A stretch of DNA of 64,000 nt from an uncultured Porphyromonadaceae bacterium (GCA_900550645.1 URTA01000005.1:1-64000); one strand, 5' to 3'. Counted from the first letter of the stretch, positions 25,487 through 35,254 are shown. Made by a program: numbers and translations. Notes: generated by a model not told the origin, from the letters alone.

Positions 25487-25909
25487 TTATTTCTTGGAGG
25501 GGTCTTCGCAAAGTTCTGTGAGGACAGCCTCTGTGCATTTGGGATGGAGGAATGCGATCTGCAGACCGTCAGCACCCTGGCGGGGAGCCTTGTCGATCAG
25601 GCGGATGCCCTTCTCCTCGCACTCTGCGAGAGCGTTTGCCACGCCGGACTCAACGGCAAATGCCATGTGGTGCATGCCGCCTTTGCCGCCATTCTTCTCG
25701 ATGAACTTGGCGATTGTGCTTTCAGGGCAAGTCGGCTCGAGCAGCTCGATTTTGGTGTCACCGACCTTGAAGAAAGCGGTTGTCACTTTCTGGTCTTCCA
25801 CTACTTCAGTCTTGTAGCACTTGAAGCCAAGCACTTCTTCGTAGTACTTGATCGCCTCTTTCAGATTGGGAACGGCGATGCCAATGTGTTCGATATGTGA
25901 GATTTCCAT
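25487..25909 (-). CDS. mce: methylmalonyl-CoA epimerase
   Basis: The epimerase interconverts (R)- and (S)-methylmalonyl-CoA, supplying the form used by the decarboxylase. The start at 25909 (MEISHIEHIGIAVPNLKEAI) was chosen because the family begins there; a reading frame 99 bases longer adds no family sequence. The 140-residue vicinal-oxygen-chelate protein has the metal ligands His (HIGIAVP), Gln (DQKVTTAFF), His (GMHHMAFAVE) and a late Glu (CTEAVLTEL). It is first in the operon; the succinate-to-propionate route also needs methylmalonyl-CoA mutase, not found here. Confidence 0.92.
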   Translation of the reverse strand: MEISHIEHIGIAVPNLKEAIKYYEEVLGFKCYKTEVVEDQKVTTAFFKVGDTKIELLEPTCPESTIAKFIEKNGGKGGMHHMAFAVESGVANALAECEEKGIRLIDKAPRQGADGLQIAFLHPKCTEAVLTELCEDPSKK

Positions 25910-26138
25910 ACCTATGAATGATTTAGGGTTATAAGTTTCGTTTTCTGTTGTCCTGGAGGTCACTCCAAAACTCCGTGCAAAAATAGCGATTTTCCCCCGA
26001 TTGGTCAAAACATTAACCTTTTTAAGTTGGAAAACCGCCCTAAAACCGCGCTGTCATAATTGAAAGTGCAGATTGTGGGGAATTTATAGTGCGAGATTGT
26101 GGAAAAATTGCGATATTTGCGGAAAAATTTCGTGACCG

Positions 26139-27137
26139 ATGGAAATTACAGCACAAGAATTGGCATCGCTGGTGGGCGGGACCGTTGACGGTGACGCCAA
26201 CGCGCCGATCTCCAATTTTGCAAAAATAGAGGAAGCCTCGCCGGGTTGTATCACCTTTTTGGCCAACCCGAAATATGAGCATTTCATATACACCACACGC
26301 GCTACGGCAGTGCTTGTGAGCAAGGATTTCAAGCCAGCGCATCCAGTAAAAGCCACAATGATACGTGTCAACGATCCGTATGCCACGCTTGCGGCAATGC
26401 TCCGCCACATTGAGTCAATGCGGCCTATGCCCTCAGGCATCGAGCAGCCGGCGCATATTTCGGCTGGTGTAGTTGTCCCTGACGGATGTTATATAGGGGC
26501 CTTCGCATATATCGGCAAGGGTGTGCGCATCGGCAAGAACGTCAAGATATATCCGCAGTCATACATCGGCGACGGTGTGAAGATAGGAGATGACACTGTC
26601 ATTCGTGCGGGCGTCCGCATCTACGAGGGGTGCGAGATAGGCTGCCGCTGCATCATACACTCCGGTGCGGTTATAGGTGCAGATGGCTTCGGTTTTGCCC
26701 CCACTGAGCACGGCTATGACAAGTTGCCGCAGACCGGCGGCGTGGTCATTGCAGACGATGTGGAGATAGGCGCCAACACGACCATAGACCGCGCTACATT
26801 CGGCAACACGCTCATAGGGCGCGGCACCAAACTTGATAACCTTGTGCAAGTGGCGCACAATGTGGAACTGGGCGAAAACAACGTTATGGCAGCCCAGGTG
26901 GGCGTGGCAGGGTCTACTAAAATAGGCTCGTGGAACCGTGTGGGCGGCCAGGTGGGCTTCGCCGGGCACATCACCATAGGCAACAACAACGAAATCGGCG
27001 CGCAGTCGGGCATACCGAACAATGTAGGCGACAATGCCCGCATCATAGGCTACCCGGCAATTGACGCCCGCCAGTTTGCCAAAAACCAAGTATACATCAA
27101 GAAGCTCGCAGAGCTGTTCAACAATAAATCCAAATAA
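26139..27137 (+). CDS. lpxD: UDP-3-O-(3-hydroxyacyl)glucosamine N-acyltransferase
   Basis: LpxD adds the second acyl chain in lipid A synthesis. The 332-residue product has an N-terminal uridine-binding domain (about 1-100, with GCITFLANPKYE) and a left-handed beta helix of hexapeptide repeats (about 105-300). The catalytic His lies in VQVAHNVELG (about residue 237). The ATG at 26139 is the first in frame and fits the family. It leads the operon lpxD, lpxC-fabZ, lpxA; the 229-base gap before it contains no convincing promoter motif. Confidence 0.94.
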   Translation: MEITAQELASLVGGTVDGDANAPISNFAKIEEASPGCITFLANPKYEHFIYTTRATAVLVSKDFKPAHPVKATMIRVNDPYATLAAMLRHIESMRPMPSGIEQPAHISAGVVVPDGCYIGAFAYIGKGVRIGKNVKIYPQSYIGDGVKIGDDTVIRAGVRIYEGCEIGCRCIIHSGAVIGADGFGFAPTEHGYDKLPQTGGVVIADDVEIGANTTIDRATFGNTLIGRGTKLDNLVQVAHNVELGENNVMAAQVGVAGSTKIGSWNRVGGQVGFAGHITIGNNNEIGAQSGIPNNVGDNARIIGYPAIDARQFAKNQVYIKKLAELFNNKSK

Positions 27138-27165
27138 CAAGAACCAAGCAAACCGACATACAGAA

Positions 27166-28548
27166 ATGAACCAGTTGACTCTCAAAGCTCCTTTCACGGT
27201 AAAGGGCAAAGGACTTCATTCGGGACTTGAAATCACAGCGGTTTTCCAGCCGGCACCCGCCAACCACGGCTATAAGTTCCGCCGCATCGACCTCGAGGGC
27301 TCCCCAATAATTGATGCTGTTGCGGAAAACGTGGTGGACACCACTCGCGGCACTGTACTGGGCAAGAAGGATGTCATAGTAAGCACAGTGGAGCACGCTC
27401 TCGCTGCGCTGTACGCTTCTGGCATCGACAACTGCCTTATAGACATCAACGGCCCGGAACTCCCGATACTCGACGGCAGCGCAATACAGTATGTTGACAA
27501 CATCGCGGCTGTCGGCACTGAAGAGCAGAATGTCGAAAAAGATTACTATATAATAAAGGAAAAGACTTGTGTGCGCGACGAGGAAACCGGTTCGATGCTC
27601 ACCATGTACCCCGATGACAATTTCAGCGTGGAGGTAATGGTGGAATACAACTCTGCGGTTCTTCCCAACCAGTTCGCTATACTTGATGACCTGGCAGACT
27701 TCAAACAGGAAGTGGCAAGCGCACGCACATTCGTGTTTGTCAAGGAAATCGAAGCTCTCATGAGCCACGGACTCATAAAGGGCGGCGACCTCGACAATGC
27801 AATCGTTATATACGACCAGAAGGCGGAGCAGGAAACCATAGACCGCATCTGCGACATGGTGAACATGCCCCACATGACGCTCAACGAGCTGGGATACATC
27901 AACCCCAAGCCCCTGAAATGGGACAACGAGCCTGCGCGTCACAAGCTGGTTGACGTAATTGGCGACCTCGCGTTGATAGGCCGTCCGCTGAAAGGCCGCG
28001 TAGTGTCGATACGTCCGGGACACACCATAAACAGCAAGTTTACCCGTATGCTCCGCAAGGAAGTCAAGCACACGGAGATACAGGCACCGGTCTACAATCC
28101 CAACATTGAGCCGATAATCGACATCAACGGAATACGCAAACTCCTCCCCCACCGCTATCCGTTCCTGCTGATTGACAAGGTAATAAAGATAGACCGCAAG
28201 CACTGTGTCGCTGTCAAGAACGTAACTACCAACGAGCCGTTCTTCGTAGGACACTTCCCTCAAGAGCCGGTGATGCCCGGCGTGCTTCAGGTCGAGGCAA
28301 TGGCACAGGCTGCCGGAGTGCTCGTCCTCAACTATCTCGAAGACCCTGAACGTTACTCCACGTACTTCCTCAAGATAGACAACGTGAAGTTCCGTCAGAA
28401 GGTAGTGCCTGGCAACACGCTGCTGCTCAACGTCAGCCTAATGACGGAAATCCGTCGCGGATGCGCCATTGTCAAGGGCTATGCGTTTGTAGGAGAGAAA
28501 ATTGTGTGCGAAGCAGAGTTCATGGCTCAGATAATCAAGAACAAATAA
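27166..28548 (+). CDS. lpxC/fabZ: LpxC-FabZ fusion: UDP-3-O-acyl-GlcNAc deacetylase and hydroxyacyl-ACP dehydratase
   Basis: A 460-residue fusion typical of Bacteroidota. Residues 1-~300 are LpxC, the zinc deacetylase committing lipid A synthesis: zinc ligands in TVEHALAALYA (about 66-76) and ARHKLVDVIGDLAL (about 252-265). Residues ~310-460 are FabZ, which dehydrates 3-hydroxyacyl-ACP: RYPFLLIDK, then HFPQEPVMPGVLQVEAMAQ with the catalytic His and Glu. The ATG at 27166 begins MNQLTLKAPFTVKGKGLHSG; a longer frame overlapping lpxD was rejected. The fusion ties lipid A and fatty acid flux, which share 3-hydroxyacyl-ACP. Confidence 0.95.
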   Translation: MNQLTLKAPFTVKGKGLHSGLEITAVFQPAPANHGYKFRRIDLEGSPIIDAVAENVVDTTRGTVLGKKDVIVSTVEHALAALYASGIDNCLIDINGPELPILDGSAIQYVDNIAAVGTEEQNVEKDYYIIKEKTCVRDEETGSMLTMYPDDNFSVEVMVEYNSAVLPNQFAILDDLADFKQEVASARTFVFVKEIEALMSHGLIKGGDLDNAIVIYDQKAEQETIDRICDMVNMPHMTLNELGYINPKPLKWDNEPARHKLVDVIGDLALIGRPLKGRVVSIRPGHTINSKFTRMLRKEVKHTEIQAPVYNPNIEPIIDINGIRKLLPHRYPFLLIDKVIKIDRKHCVAVKNVTTNEPFFVGHFPQEPVMPGVLQVEAMAQAAGVLVLNYLEDPERYSTYFLKIDNVKFRQKVVPGNTLLLNVSLMTEIRRGCAIVKGYAFVGEKIVCEAEFMAQIIKNK

Positions 28549-28572
28549 CTCTTTTTACCGACCTGCATAGAT

Positions 28573-29352
28573 ATGATAAGCAAATACACAGACATTTCCC
28601 CTGAGGCGCGTATCGGCAATAATGTGCAGATAGACAGTTTTACACGCATTCACGAAGACGTGGAAATCGGGGACAACTGCATTATCCACAGCAACGTCAC
28701 CATTTTCCCGGGAGCCCGCATCGGCAGTGGCGTAACTATTTTTCCGGGTGCTGTCGTGGCTGGAATACCGCAAGATCTGAAGTTTCGTGGTGAAAAGACC
28801 TACGCATACGTCGGTGACGGCACTGTCCTGCACGAGTGTGTCACGGTCAACCGAGGCACAGCCTCAAAAGGCAAGACCGTGGTGGGCAAAAACTGCCTTA
28901 TAATGGCATACTGCCATATTGCCCATGACTGTGTGCTGGGAGACCGCGTGATTATGTCAAATGCTTCGCAGATAGCCGGAGAGGTACGCATCGACGATGC
29001 TGCTGTAATCGGCGGCGGAAGCCTCATACACCAGTTCTGCCACATCGGCAAGAACATAATGCTGCAGGGCGGCGCATTGGTCAACAAGGACATACCGCCG
29101 TATGTCAAGGCTGCCCGCGAACCGATATCATACGTCGGGCTGAACACGATAGGCATGCACCGCAACGGGTTTTCTGAAGAGGACATAGCCACGATTGCGG
29201 AAGTTTACCGCATCATCTACCTCAGCGACCTTAACGTGTCAAATGCCGTGAAACTGGCTATGGAAACATTGCCGCAGACAAGTCTGCGCGATGAGATACT
29301 CGATTTCATCAACAACTCGCAACGCGGCATCATACGCTCCGCCATAGGATGA
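28573..29352 (+). CDS. lpxA: UDP-N-acetylglucosamine acyltransferase
   Basis: LpxA transfers 3-hydroxyacyl from ACP to UDP-GlcNAc, the first step of lipid A synthesis. The 259-residue product is a left-handed beta helix of hexapeptide repeats (about 1-185) and a C-terminal helical domain. The catalytic His is in IMAYCHIAHDC (about residues 114-124); GLNTIGMHRNGFS near residue 193 is a family signature. It starts 24 bases after lpxC-fabZ and ends the operon at a strong hairpin. Confidence 0.94.
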   Translation: MISKYTDISPEARIGNNVQIDSFTRIHEDVEIGDNCIIHSNVTIFPGARIGSGVTIFPGAVVAGIPQDLKFRGEKTYAYVGDGTVLHECVTVNRGTASKGKTVVGKNCLIMAYCHIAHDCVLGDRVIMSNASQIAGEVRIDDAAVIGGGSLIHQFCHIGKNIMLQGGALVNKDIPPYVKAAREPISYVGLNTIGMHRNGFSEEDIATIAEVYRIIYLSDLNVSNAVKLAMETLPQTSLRDEILDFINNSQRGIIRSAIG

Positions 29353-29371
29353 CGCTCCGCAGAAAAACATC

Positions 29372-29406
29372 GACAGAGGGATGCTTGCAAAAGCACTCCC
29401 TCTGTC
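29372..29406 (+). terminator. hairpin terminator after lpxA
   Basis: GACAGAGGGATGCTT pairs with AAGCACTCCCTCTGTC with a single bulged base, 20 bases after the lpxA stop. No long U run follows. Confidence 0.7.
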
Positions 29407-29531
29407 TACATAAAGCGTCTTGCAAGCCTTGTAGGCAGCATATCCGTATGTTGGATTAACATAGGGCAAATATCACCTCCGGCACAAGACTTTTTATATG
29501 TGTACACTGCGCTTCATCTCAGTTTTTATAT

Positions 29532-29539
29532 TACCTTTG
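29532..29539 (+). promoter_or_regulatory. -7 element for the hut operon
   Basis: TACCTTTG matches TAnnTTTG, 49 bases before the hutU ATG. A -33 element is not clear. It lies in a 235-base gap whose only other feature is the lpxA terminator. Confidence 0.5.
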
Positions 29540-29587
29540 CAATAAAATCATACGGTCTACAGGACCTACAACAAACATATAACTACC

Positions 29588-31585
29588 ATGGATATACAAC
29601 GAATACACCTCAGTGCGGAACTTCCGGAAATGCCCACATTCGTCGAGGGCATCCGCCGCGCTCCCGACAGAGGTTATACCCTCACTCCCGAGAAGACTGT
29701 CACAGCTGTCCGCAACGCTTTGCGCTACCTCCCCACGGAACTGCATGAAAAGGTTGCTCCGGAGTTCCTCGAGGAACTCCGCACACGCGGCCGCATCTAC
29801 GCCTACCGCTGGCGTCCGCAGGGACAGATCAAGGGCAAGCCTATCGACGAGTACAAGGGCCGTTGCATCGAGGGCAAGGCTTTTCAGGTGATGATTGACA
29901 ACAACCTGGATTTCGACGTTGCCCTGTATCCGTATGAACTTGTCACCTATGGCGAGACAGGACAGGTTTGCCAGAACTGGCTGCAGTATCGGCTCATCAA
30001 GAAGTACCTCGAGGAGCTGACGGACGAGCAGACTCTCGTAATCGAGTCAGGTCATCCCCTCGGCCTGTTCCCCTCAAGCAAGGAGGCTCCGCGTGTTATC
30101 ATCACCAACGCAATGATGGTCGGTCTCTTTGACAATCTGCACGACTGGCATGAAGCCATGCAGATGGGCGTAGCAAACTACGGCCAGATGACTGCCGGCG
30201 GCTGGATGTATATCGGTCCGCAGGGTATTGTACACGGCACGTTCAACACTCTGCTTAACGCCGGCCGCATGAAGCTCGGCATACCAGACGATGGTGACCT
30301 GCGCGGACACTTGTTCATATCGTCAGGCCTGGGCGGCATGAGCGGCGCACAACCCAAGGCTGCAGACATAGCCGGGGCTGCGTCAATCATCGCAGAGGTG
30401 GACGCTTCCCGTATCGAGACACGCCACAGCCAAGGCTGGGTGCTGCGCGTCACAGGCGACATCGCAGAGGCGTTCCGTTGGGCTAAAGAAGCCGAGGATG
30501 AGCGCAAGGCTCTCTCAATAGCATATCACGGCAATGTGGTTGACCTGCTCGAGTATGCAGTAGAGAACAACATTAAGGTAGAACTGCTCAGCGACCAGAC
30601 ATCTTGCCATGCCGTATATGAGGGCGGCTACTGCCCCGCAAGCCTCACATTCGAGGAGCGCACACGCCTGTTGCATGAGAACCCGGAGGAGTTCCGCCGT
30701 CAGGTAGACATCTCGCTGCGTCGCCACTTCGAGGCTATCAAAAAACTCGTGGCTCGCGGCACATACTTCTTTGACTACGGCAACTCGTTCATGAAGGCTA
30801 TCTATGATGCCGGCGTAAAAGAAATATCTCGCAACGGCATCGACGAGAAGGACGGTTTCATCTGGCCGTCATACGTTGAAGACATAATGGGTCCGCGTCT
30901 GTTCGACTTTGGCTACGGACCGTTCCGTTGGGTATGCCTCAGCGGCAAGCATGAGGATTTGGTCAAGACAGACCACGCTGCCATGGAGTGCATTGATGTC
31001 AACCGCCGCTATCAGGATCGCGACAACTACAACTGGATACGCGATGCCGAGAAGAATGAGCTCGTGGTCGGCACTCAGGCACGCATCCTCTATCAGGACG
31101 CTATGGGCCGTCTGAAAATCGCGCTCCGCTTCAATGAGATGGTCCGCAACGGTGAGGTCGGTCCCATCATGCTCGGCCGTGACCACCACGACGTGAGCGG
31201 CACGGACTCTCCTTTCCGCGAGACATCAAACATCAAGGACGGTTCAAACGTTATGGCTGATATGGCGGTACAGTGCTTCGCCGGCAACTGCGCACGCGGC
31301 ATGAGCCTCGTGGCTTTGCACAACGGCGGCGGCGTTGGCATCGGCAAGGCTATCAACGGCGGCTTCGGCATGGTATGCGACGGTTCGAAGCGCGTTGACG
31401 AAATCCTGACCAAGGCTATGCTTTGGGACGTTATGGGCGGTGTTGCCCGCCGTTCTTGGGCACGCAACGAGAACGCCATGTCTACCGTCAAGGAGTGGAA
31501 TGACACTCAGGCACAGAACGGCTTCATGATTACAGAGCCTTACGTTGCCGACGAGGAGTACATCCGCCAGCTTGTCAACAAATAA
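29588..31585 (+). CDS. hutU: urocanate hydratase
   Basis: HutU converts urocanate to imidazolonepropionate using tightly bound NAD+. The 665-residue protein is longer than the ~555-residue proteobacterial enzyme but in the range of the long Bacteroidota form. It has the NAD-binding stretch SGLGGMSGAQPKAADIAGAA (about residues 241-260), the catalytic-site region DQTSCHAVYEGGYCP near 338, and FAGNCARGMSLVALHNGGGV near 565. It opens the cluster hutU-hutI-hutH. Genes for the last steps (ftcD or hutG) are not in the window. Confidence 0.93.
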   Translation: MDIQRIHLSAELPEMPTFVEGIRRAPDRGYTLTPEKTVTAVRNALRYLPTELHEKVAPEFLEELRTRGRIYAYRWRPQGQIKGKPIDEYKGRCIEGKAFQVMIDNNLDFDVALYPYELVTYGETGQVCQNWLQYRLIKKYLEELTDEQTLVIESGHPLGLFPSSKEAPRVIITNAMMVGLFDNLHDWHEAMQMGVANYGQMTAGGWMYIGPQGIVHGTFNTLLNAGRMKLGIPDDGDLRGHLFISSGLGGMSGAQPKAADIAGAASIIAEVDASRIETRHSQGWVLRVTGDIAEAFRWAKEAEDERKALSIAYHGNVVDLLEYAVENNIKVELLSDQTSCHAVYEGGYCPASLTFEERTRLLHENPEEFRRQVDISLRRHFEAIKKLVARGTYFFDYGNSFMKAIYDAGVKEISRNGIDEKDGFIWPSYVEDIMGPRLFDFGYGPFRWVCLSGKHEDLVKTDHAAMECIDVNRRYQDRDNYNWIRDAEKNELVVGTQARILYQDAMGRLKIALRFNEMVRNGEVGPIMLGRDHHDVSGTDSPFRETSNIKDGSNVMADMAVQCFAGNCARGMSLVALHNGGGVGIGKAINGGFGMVCDGSKRVDEILTKAMLWDVMGGVARRSWARNENAMSTVKEWNDTQAQNGFMITEPYVADEEYIRQLVNK

Positions 31586-31610
31586 TCCTACATATCAAAT
31601 TCAGCACGAT

Positions 31611-32861
31611 ATGCAGAACATGATAATCAAACACGCGACAGTCGTTACCCCAAAAGGCAACAAGGCTCTGCGGGGCAAGGAGATGGGTAATGTCACTGTC
31701 ATCGAGGACGGCTGCGTTGTCGCCACTGACGGCAAAATTGCATACGTCGGCACGACTGCCAGTTGCCCTGTCGCAGACACTGCCTGCTACAACGTTATCG
31801 ATGCCGGCGGCAAAGTGTTGCTCCCCGGCTTTGTGGACTCGCATACTCACCTCGTGTTCGGCGGTTTCCGCCCTGACGAGTTTGAGTGGCGTATGAACGG
31901 CGAGAGCTATATGTCTATCATGCAGCGTGGCGGCGGCATACAGTCCACCGTCAACGCTACACGTGACACCGATGCCGCGACACTCGAGGAGAACGCCCAG
32001 TGGTTCATCAACCGCATGAGCCGCATGGGTGTCACCACTGTCGAGGCCAAAAGCGGATATGGTCTCAATGTTGAGACTGAGGAGAAGCAGCTCGATGTGA
32101 TAAACCGCCTGGCCGGCAAGCCAGGGCAATGCCTCAATGTAGTGCCAACATTCCTCGGTGCTCACGCAGTTCCCAAGGAGTACAAAGGCCGCACTGCAGA
32201 ATATGTTGACCTGATAATCCGCGAGATGCTGCCGCGTTTCAAGGACAAGGCCCGCAACTGCGACATTTTCTGTGAGAAGAACGTGTTTGAGATTGAGGAT
32301 TCCCACCGCCTGTTGCTCGCCGCTCGCGAAATGGGATATGACATCAAGCTGCACGCTGACGAAATCGTCACACTCGGCGGTGCGGAACTGTCAGCAGAAC
32401 TGGGTGCACTTTCAGCTGACCACCTGCTGCATGTTTCAGATCAGGGTGTTGCCGACATGGCGCGTGCCGGTGTCGTGGCAACCCTCTTGCCGCTGACAGC
32501 ATTCACTCTGCGTGAGCCTTATGCACCTGCTCGTAAGTTCATAGATGCTGACGGTGCAGTTGCCCTCGCGACAGACCTCAACCCCGGCTCTTGCTTGTCC
32601 GGCTCTATACCGTTGACAATCGCGCTGGCTCGCATATACATGAACATGTCGATTGAGGAAATCATCACTGCACTGACTCTCAACGGGGCGGCAGCAGTAG
32701 GTATGGCAGACGCAATCGGCTCAATTGAAGAGGGCAAGGCTGCCGACATGGTGATGCTGCATTTCGACAACTATCGTATGCTGCCCTACTATGTGGGCAT
32801 GAACTGCGTGGCGGCGACCATCCACAATGGGCGTGTCGTAGCTGAAAACGACAAACAGTAA
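31611..32861 (+). CDS. hutI: imidazolonepropionase
   Basis: HutI, an amidohydrolase, opens imidazolonepropionate to formiminoglutamate. The start at 31611 (MQNMIIKHATVVTPKG) is 25 bases after hutU; the ATG at 31620 is an equally possible start, and a longer frame overlapping hutU was rejected. The 416-residue product has the metal ligands in GFVDSHTHLVFGG (about residues 72-84), ATFEA-type region TTVEAKSGYGLNVE, LHADEIVTLGG with a His ligand, and ALATDLNPGSC with the catalytic Asp. Confidence 0.93.
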   Translation: MQNMIIKHATVVTPKGNKALRGKEMGNVTVIEDGCVVATDGKIAYVGTTASCPVADTACYNVIDAGGKVLLPGFVDSHTHLVFGGFRPDEFEWRMNGESYMSIMQRGGGIQSTVNATRDTDAATLEENAQWFINRMSRMGVTTVEAKSGYGLNVETEEKQLDVINRLAGKPGQCLNVVPTFLGAHAVPKEYKGRTAEYVDLIIREMLPRFKDKARNCDIFCEKNVFEIEDSHRLLLAAREMGYDIKLHADEIVTLGGAELSAELGALSADHLLHVSDQGVADMARAGVVATLLPLTAFTLREPYAPARKFIDADGAVALATDLNPGSCLSGSIPLTIALARIYMNMSIEEIITALTLNGAAAVGMADAIGSIEEGKAADMVMLHFDNYRMLPYYVGMNCVAATIHNGRVVAENDKQ

Positions 32862-32888
32862 CACAACAGACAATACAACATTCATAAT

Positions 32889-34409
32889 ATGATCAAGAAC
32901 GGAACATACGAGATTGGCTCAAGCCAACTTACATACGACCTGATCGAGCGTATACTGCGTGAGAATGTCAAGCTGACGCTCGGCCAGTCTGCTATCGAGA
33001 AAATCAAGCACTGCCGCGAATACCTCGACCGCAAGACCGACGAGGACGGTGCACCTATCTACGGTGTGACCACCGGGTTCGGCTCGCTGTGCAACAAGCA
33101 CATATCTCGCGAGGAACTCTCTACACTTCAGGAGAACCTCGTCAAGAGCCACTCTTGCAGTGTAGGCACGCCAGTTGACGGCGTTGTAGTTAAGCTCATG
33201 CTCATGCTCAAGGCCCACGCCCTCTCCATGGGTTTCAGCGGCGTGCAGGTTGAGACTGTGCAGCGCATCCTCGACTTCTACAACAATGACATCCTCCCGG
33301 TAGTCTATGACCGTGGCTCGCTCGGAGCATCAGGCGACCTTGCACCTCTTGCCAACTTGTTCCTCCCGCTTATCGGCGAGGGATATGTCATGTACAAGGG
33401 CAAGAAAATCAGCGGCAAAGAGGCTCTCAACATCTTCGGCTGGAACCCGATCAAGCTGAAATCTAAGGAAGGTCTCGCCCTGCTCAACGGCACTCAGTTC
33501 ATGAGTTCAAACGGCATCAAGGCTCTCATCGACGGCTGGCACCTGGTGAACTGCTTCGACCTTTTCGGAGCAATTTCACTCGAAGCATTTGACGGACGCA
33601 TCGAGCCGTTCTGGAAACAGATACAGCAAGTACGCCCGCACCGCGGACAGATCGAGACAGGCCGGGTGTTCCGCGCTCTGCTCAAGGGCAGCGAAATCAT
33701 TGCCCGCGAGAAGAAGCACGTGCAAGACCCCTACTCGTTCCGCTGCATACCGCAGGTTCATGGCGCAGTGAAAGATGCAATGTGGCACGTCACCGATGTG
33801 CTCCACACCGAAATCAACTCTGTGACAGACAACCCCACGGTATTCCCCGATGAAGACCTCGTAATCTCTGGCGGAAACTTCCACGGCGAGCCGATCGCGC
33901 TGATATTCGACTATATGGGCGTGGCTCTCCACGAACTCGGCAACATCTCCGAGCGTCGTGTGGCACAGCTCATCCTCGGTCTGCGCGAGCTGCCTGAGTT
34001 CCTGGTGGCAAAGCCCGGTTTGAACTCCGGCTTCATGATTCCGCAGTACGCCGCTGCATCCATGGTCAGCCAGAACAAGATGTACGCTTGGCCCGCCTCA
34101 TGCGACTCTATCGTCAGTTCAAACGGCCAGGAAGACCTCGTGTCAATGGGCGCAAATGCGGCTACAAAACTTCACAAGATCATCTCCAACCTGAAGTACA
34201 TAGCAGCTATCGAACTCATGAACGCTGCTCAGGCTCTCGAGTTCCGCCGTCCGCTGAAATCATCTCCCTACATCGAGACTGTAATGGCTGAATACCGCAA
34301 GACTGTTCCTTTCGTGGAGGACGATGTGGTAATGACCGACTACATCGAGGCTACAATGAAGTTCCTCGACTCATTTGACATCAACATCCCCGCATCTGAC
34401 GAGGATTGA
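32889..34409 (+). CDS. hutH: histidine ammonia-lyase
   Basis: HutH removes ammonia from histidine to give urocanate. The 506-residue product carries the MIO prosthetic group precursor Ala-Ser-Gly at residues 147-149 (GSLGASGDLAPLAN), the catalytic Tyr in YGVTTGFGSL (about residue 58), and QDVYSLRC-like DPYSFRCIPQVHGA near 283. It begins 27 bases after hutI and completes three of the four-step histidine route. Tyr/Phe ammonia-lyases share the fold; the hut neighbours support histidine as substrate. Confidence 0.94.
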   Translation: MIKNGTYEIGSSQLTYDLIERILRENVKLTLGQSAIEKIKHCREYLDRKTDEDGAPIYGVTTGFGSLCNKHISREELSTLQENLVKSHSCSVGTPVDGVVVKLMLMLKAHALSMGFSGVQVETVQRILDFYNNDILPVVYDRGSLGASGDLAPLANLFLPLIGEGYVMYKGKKISGKEALNIFGWNPIKLKSKEGLALLNGTQFMSSNGIKALIDGWHLVNCFDLFGAISLEAFDGRIEPFWKQIQQVRPHRGQIETGRVFRALLKGSEIIAREKKHVQDPYSFRCIPQVHGAVKDAMWHVTDVLHTEINSVTDNPTVFPDEDLVISGGNFHGEPIALIFDYMGVALHELGNISERRVAQLILGLRELPEFLVAKPGLNSGFMIPQYAAASMVSQNKMYAWPASCDSIVSSNGQEDLVSMGANAATKLHKIISNLKYIAAIELMNAAQALEFRRPLKSSPYIETVMAEYRKTVPFVEDDVVMTDYIEATMKFLDSFDINIPASDED

Positions 34410-34476
34410 TGACACATAAATAATCATGGGAGGGTTTGCCGCGACTGGTATTCCCTCCTTTTTCATATTACTGTTT

Positions 34477-35238
34477 ATGTACACGTTACAACAGTTGCAG
34501 TTGCGCCATTCAGTGCGCTCATACACTGAAGAGCCGCTTTCAGACACCGGAGTCAACGCACTACGCGCAGCTATATCTGAAGTCAATTCATATTTTCCCG
34601 GTACGCGCTTCCAGCTCATCATCGACGATGACACCCCGTTCCGGGGACGTTTCGGCAGCTACGGCATATTCCGCAATGTCCGCAACTATGTTGCCGCAGT
34701 CATGGACACTGCTGTCGCCAACGCTTACGAGATAGCCGGCTATGCAGGGCAAAAGGTCGTAATGGCTGCAACAGTGCATGGTCTTGGTTCATGCTTTATC
34801 GGCGGCACATTCTCGGCGCAGAACTTGCCCATACAGACTCGTGCCGGTGAAAAGCCTGTATTCATCATCGCAGTCGGACATTCATCAGATGCCAACGGCA
34901 AGCGATTTGGCGACTGGTTGGTACGCTCGGTCTCACATCGCCGTAAAATGGTCGCTGCTGACTTCTTTGATACTGGCAAATCAGGTCTGTCATTTGAGGA
35001 AGCGACAAAGGCGTATCCGCAGCTGGCAGCGGGTCTCGAAGCCGTAGCATGCGCTCCGTCTGCCATGAACAAACGCCCCGTCCGCATCCGTGTTGACGCA
35101 GACGGGGCATATCATGCTTTCGTCCCAAATATGACCGGCTTTACGCCTGTTGACCTCGGCATCGCGAAATTCAACTTCGAGCAGGTCGTCCCCGGCGAAT
35201 GGGAACGCGGCAACGACGCGCCCTTCCTGCCCTTCTGA
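34477..35238 (+). CDS. nitroreductase-like flavoprotein (TM1586 type)
   Basis: The start at 34477 (MYTLQQLQLRHSVRSYTEEP) matches the nitroreductase N-terminal RHSVRSY motif that binds FMN phosphate. The 253-residue protein has two half-domains, with HGLGSCFIGGTFS (about residues 104-116) and a second helical half including CAPSAMNKRPVRIRV (about 192-206) for the FMN. This is the TM1586-like pattern, in which one chain holds two pseudo-repeats. The substrate is unknown. It follows hutH by 67 bases and may not be functionally tied to it. Confidence 0.75.
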   Translation: MYTLQQLQLRHSVRSYTEEPLSDTGVNALRAAISEVNSYFPGTRFQLIIDDDTPFRGRFGSYGIFRNVRNYVAAVMDTAVANAYEIAGYAGQKVVMAATVHGLGSCFIGGTFSAQNLPIQTRAGEKPVFIIAVGHSSDANGKRFGDWLVRSVSHRRKMVAADFFDTGKSGLSFEEATKAYPQLAAGLEAVACAPSAMNKRPVRIRVDADGAYHAFVPNMTGFTPVDLGIAKFNFEQVVPGEWERGNDAPFLPF

Positions 35239-35254
35239 ACTTCCGTGCCGTTTT

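Noticed and set aside
27061..27165. An upstream extension of lpxC overlapping lpxD
   Set aside because: The added residues do not resemble LpxC, whose N-terminus begins at the ATG at 27166.
27118..28263. A 381-residue frame antisense to lpxC-fabZ
   Set aside because: Both enzyme halves are clearly encoded on the plus strand with catalytic motifs; the antisense frame shows no family features.
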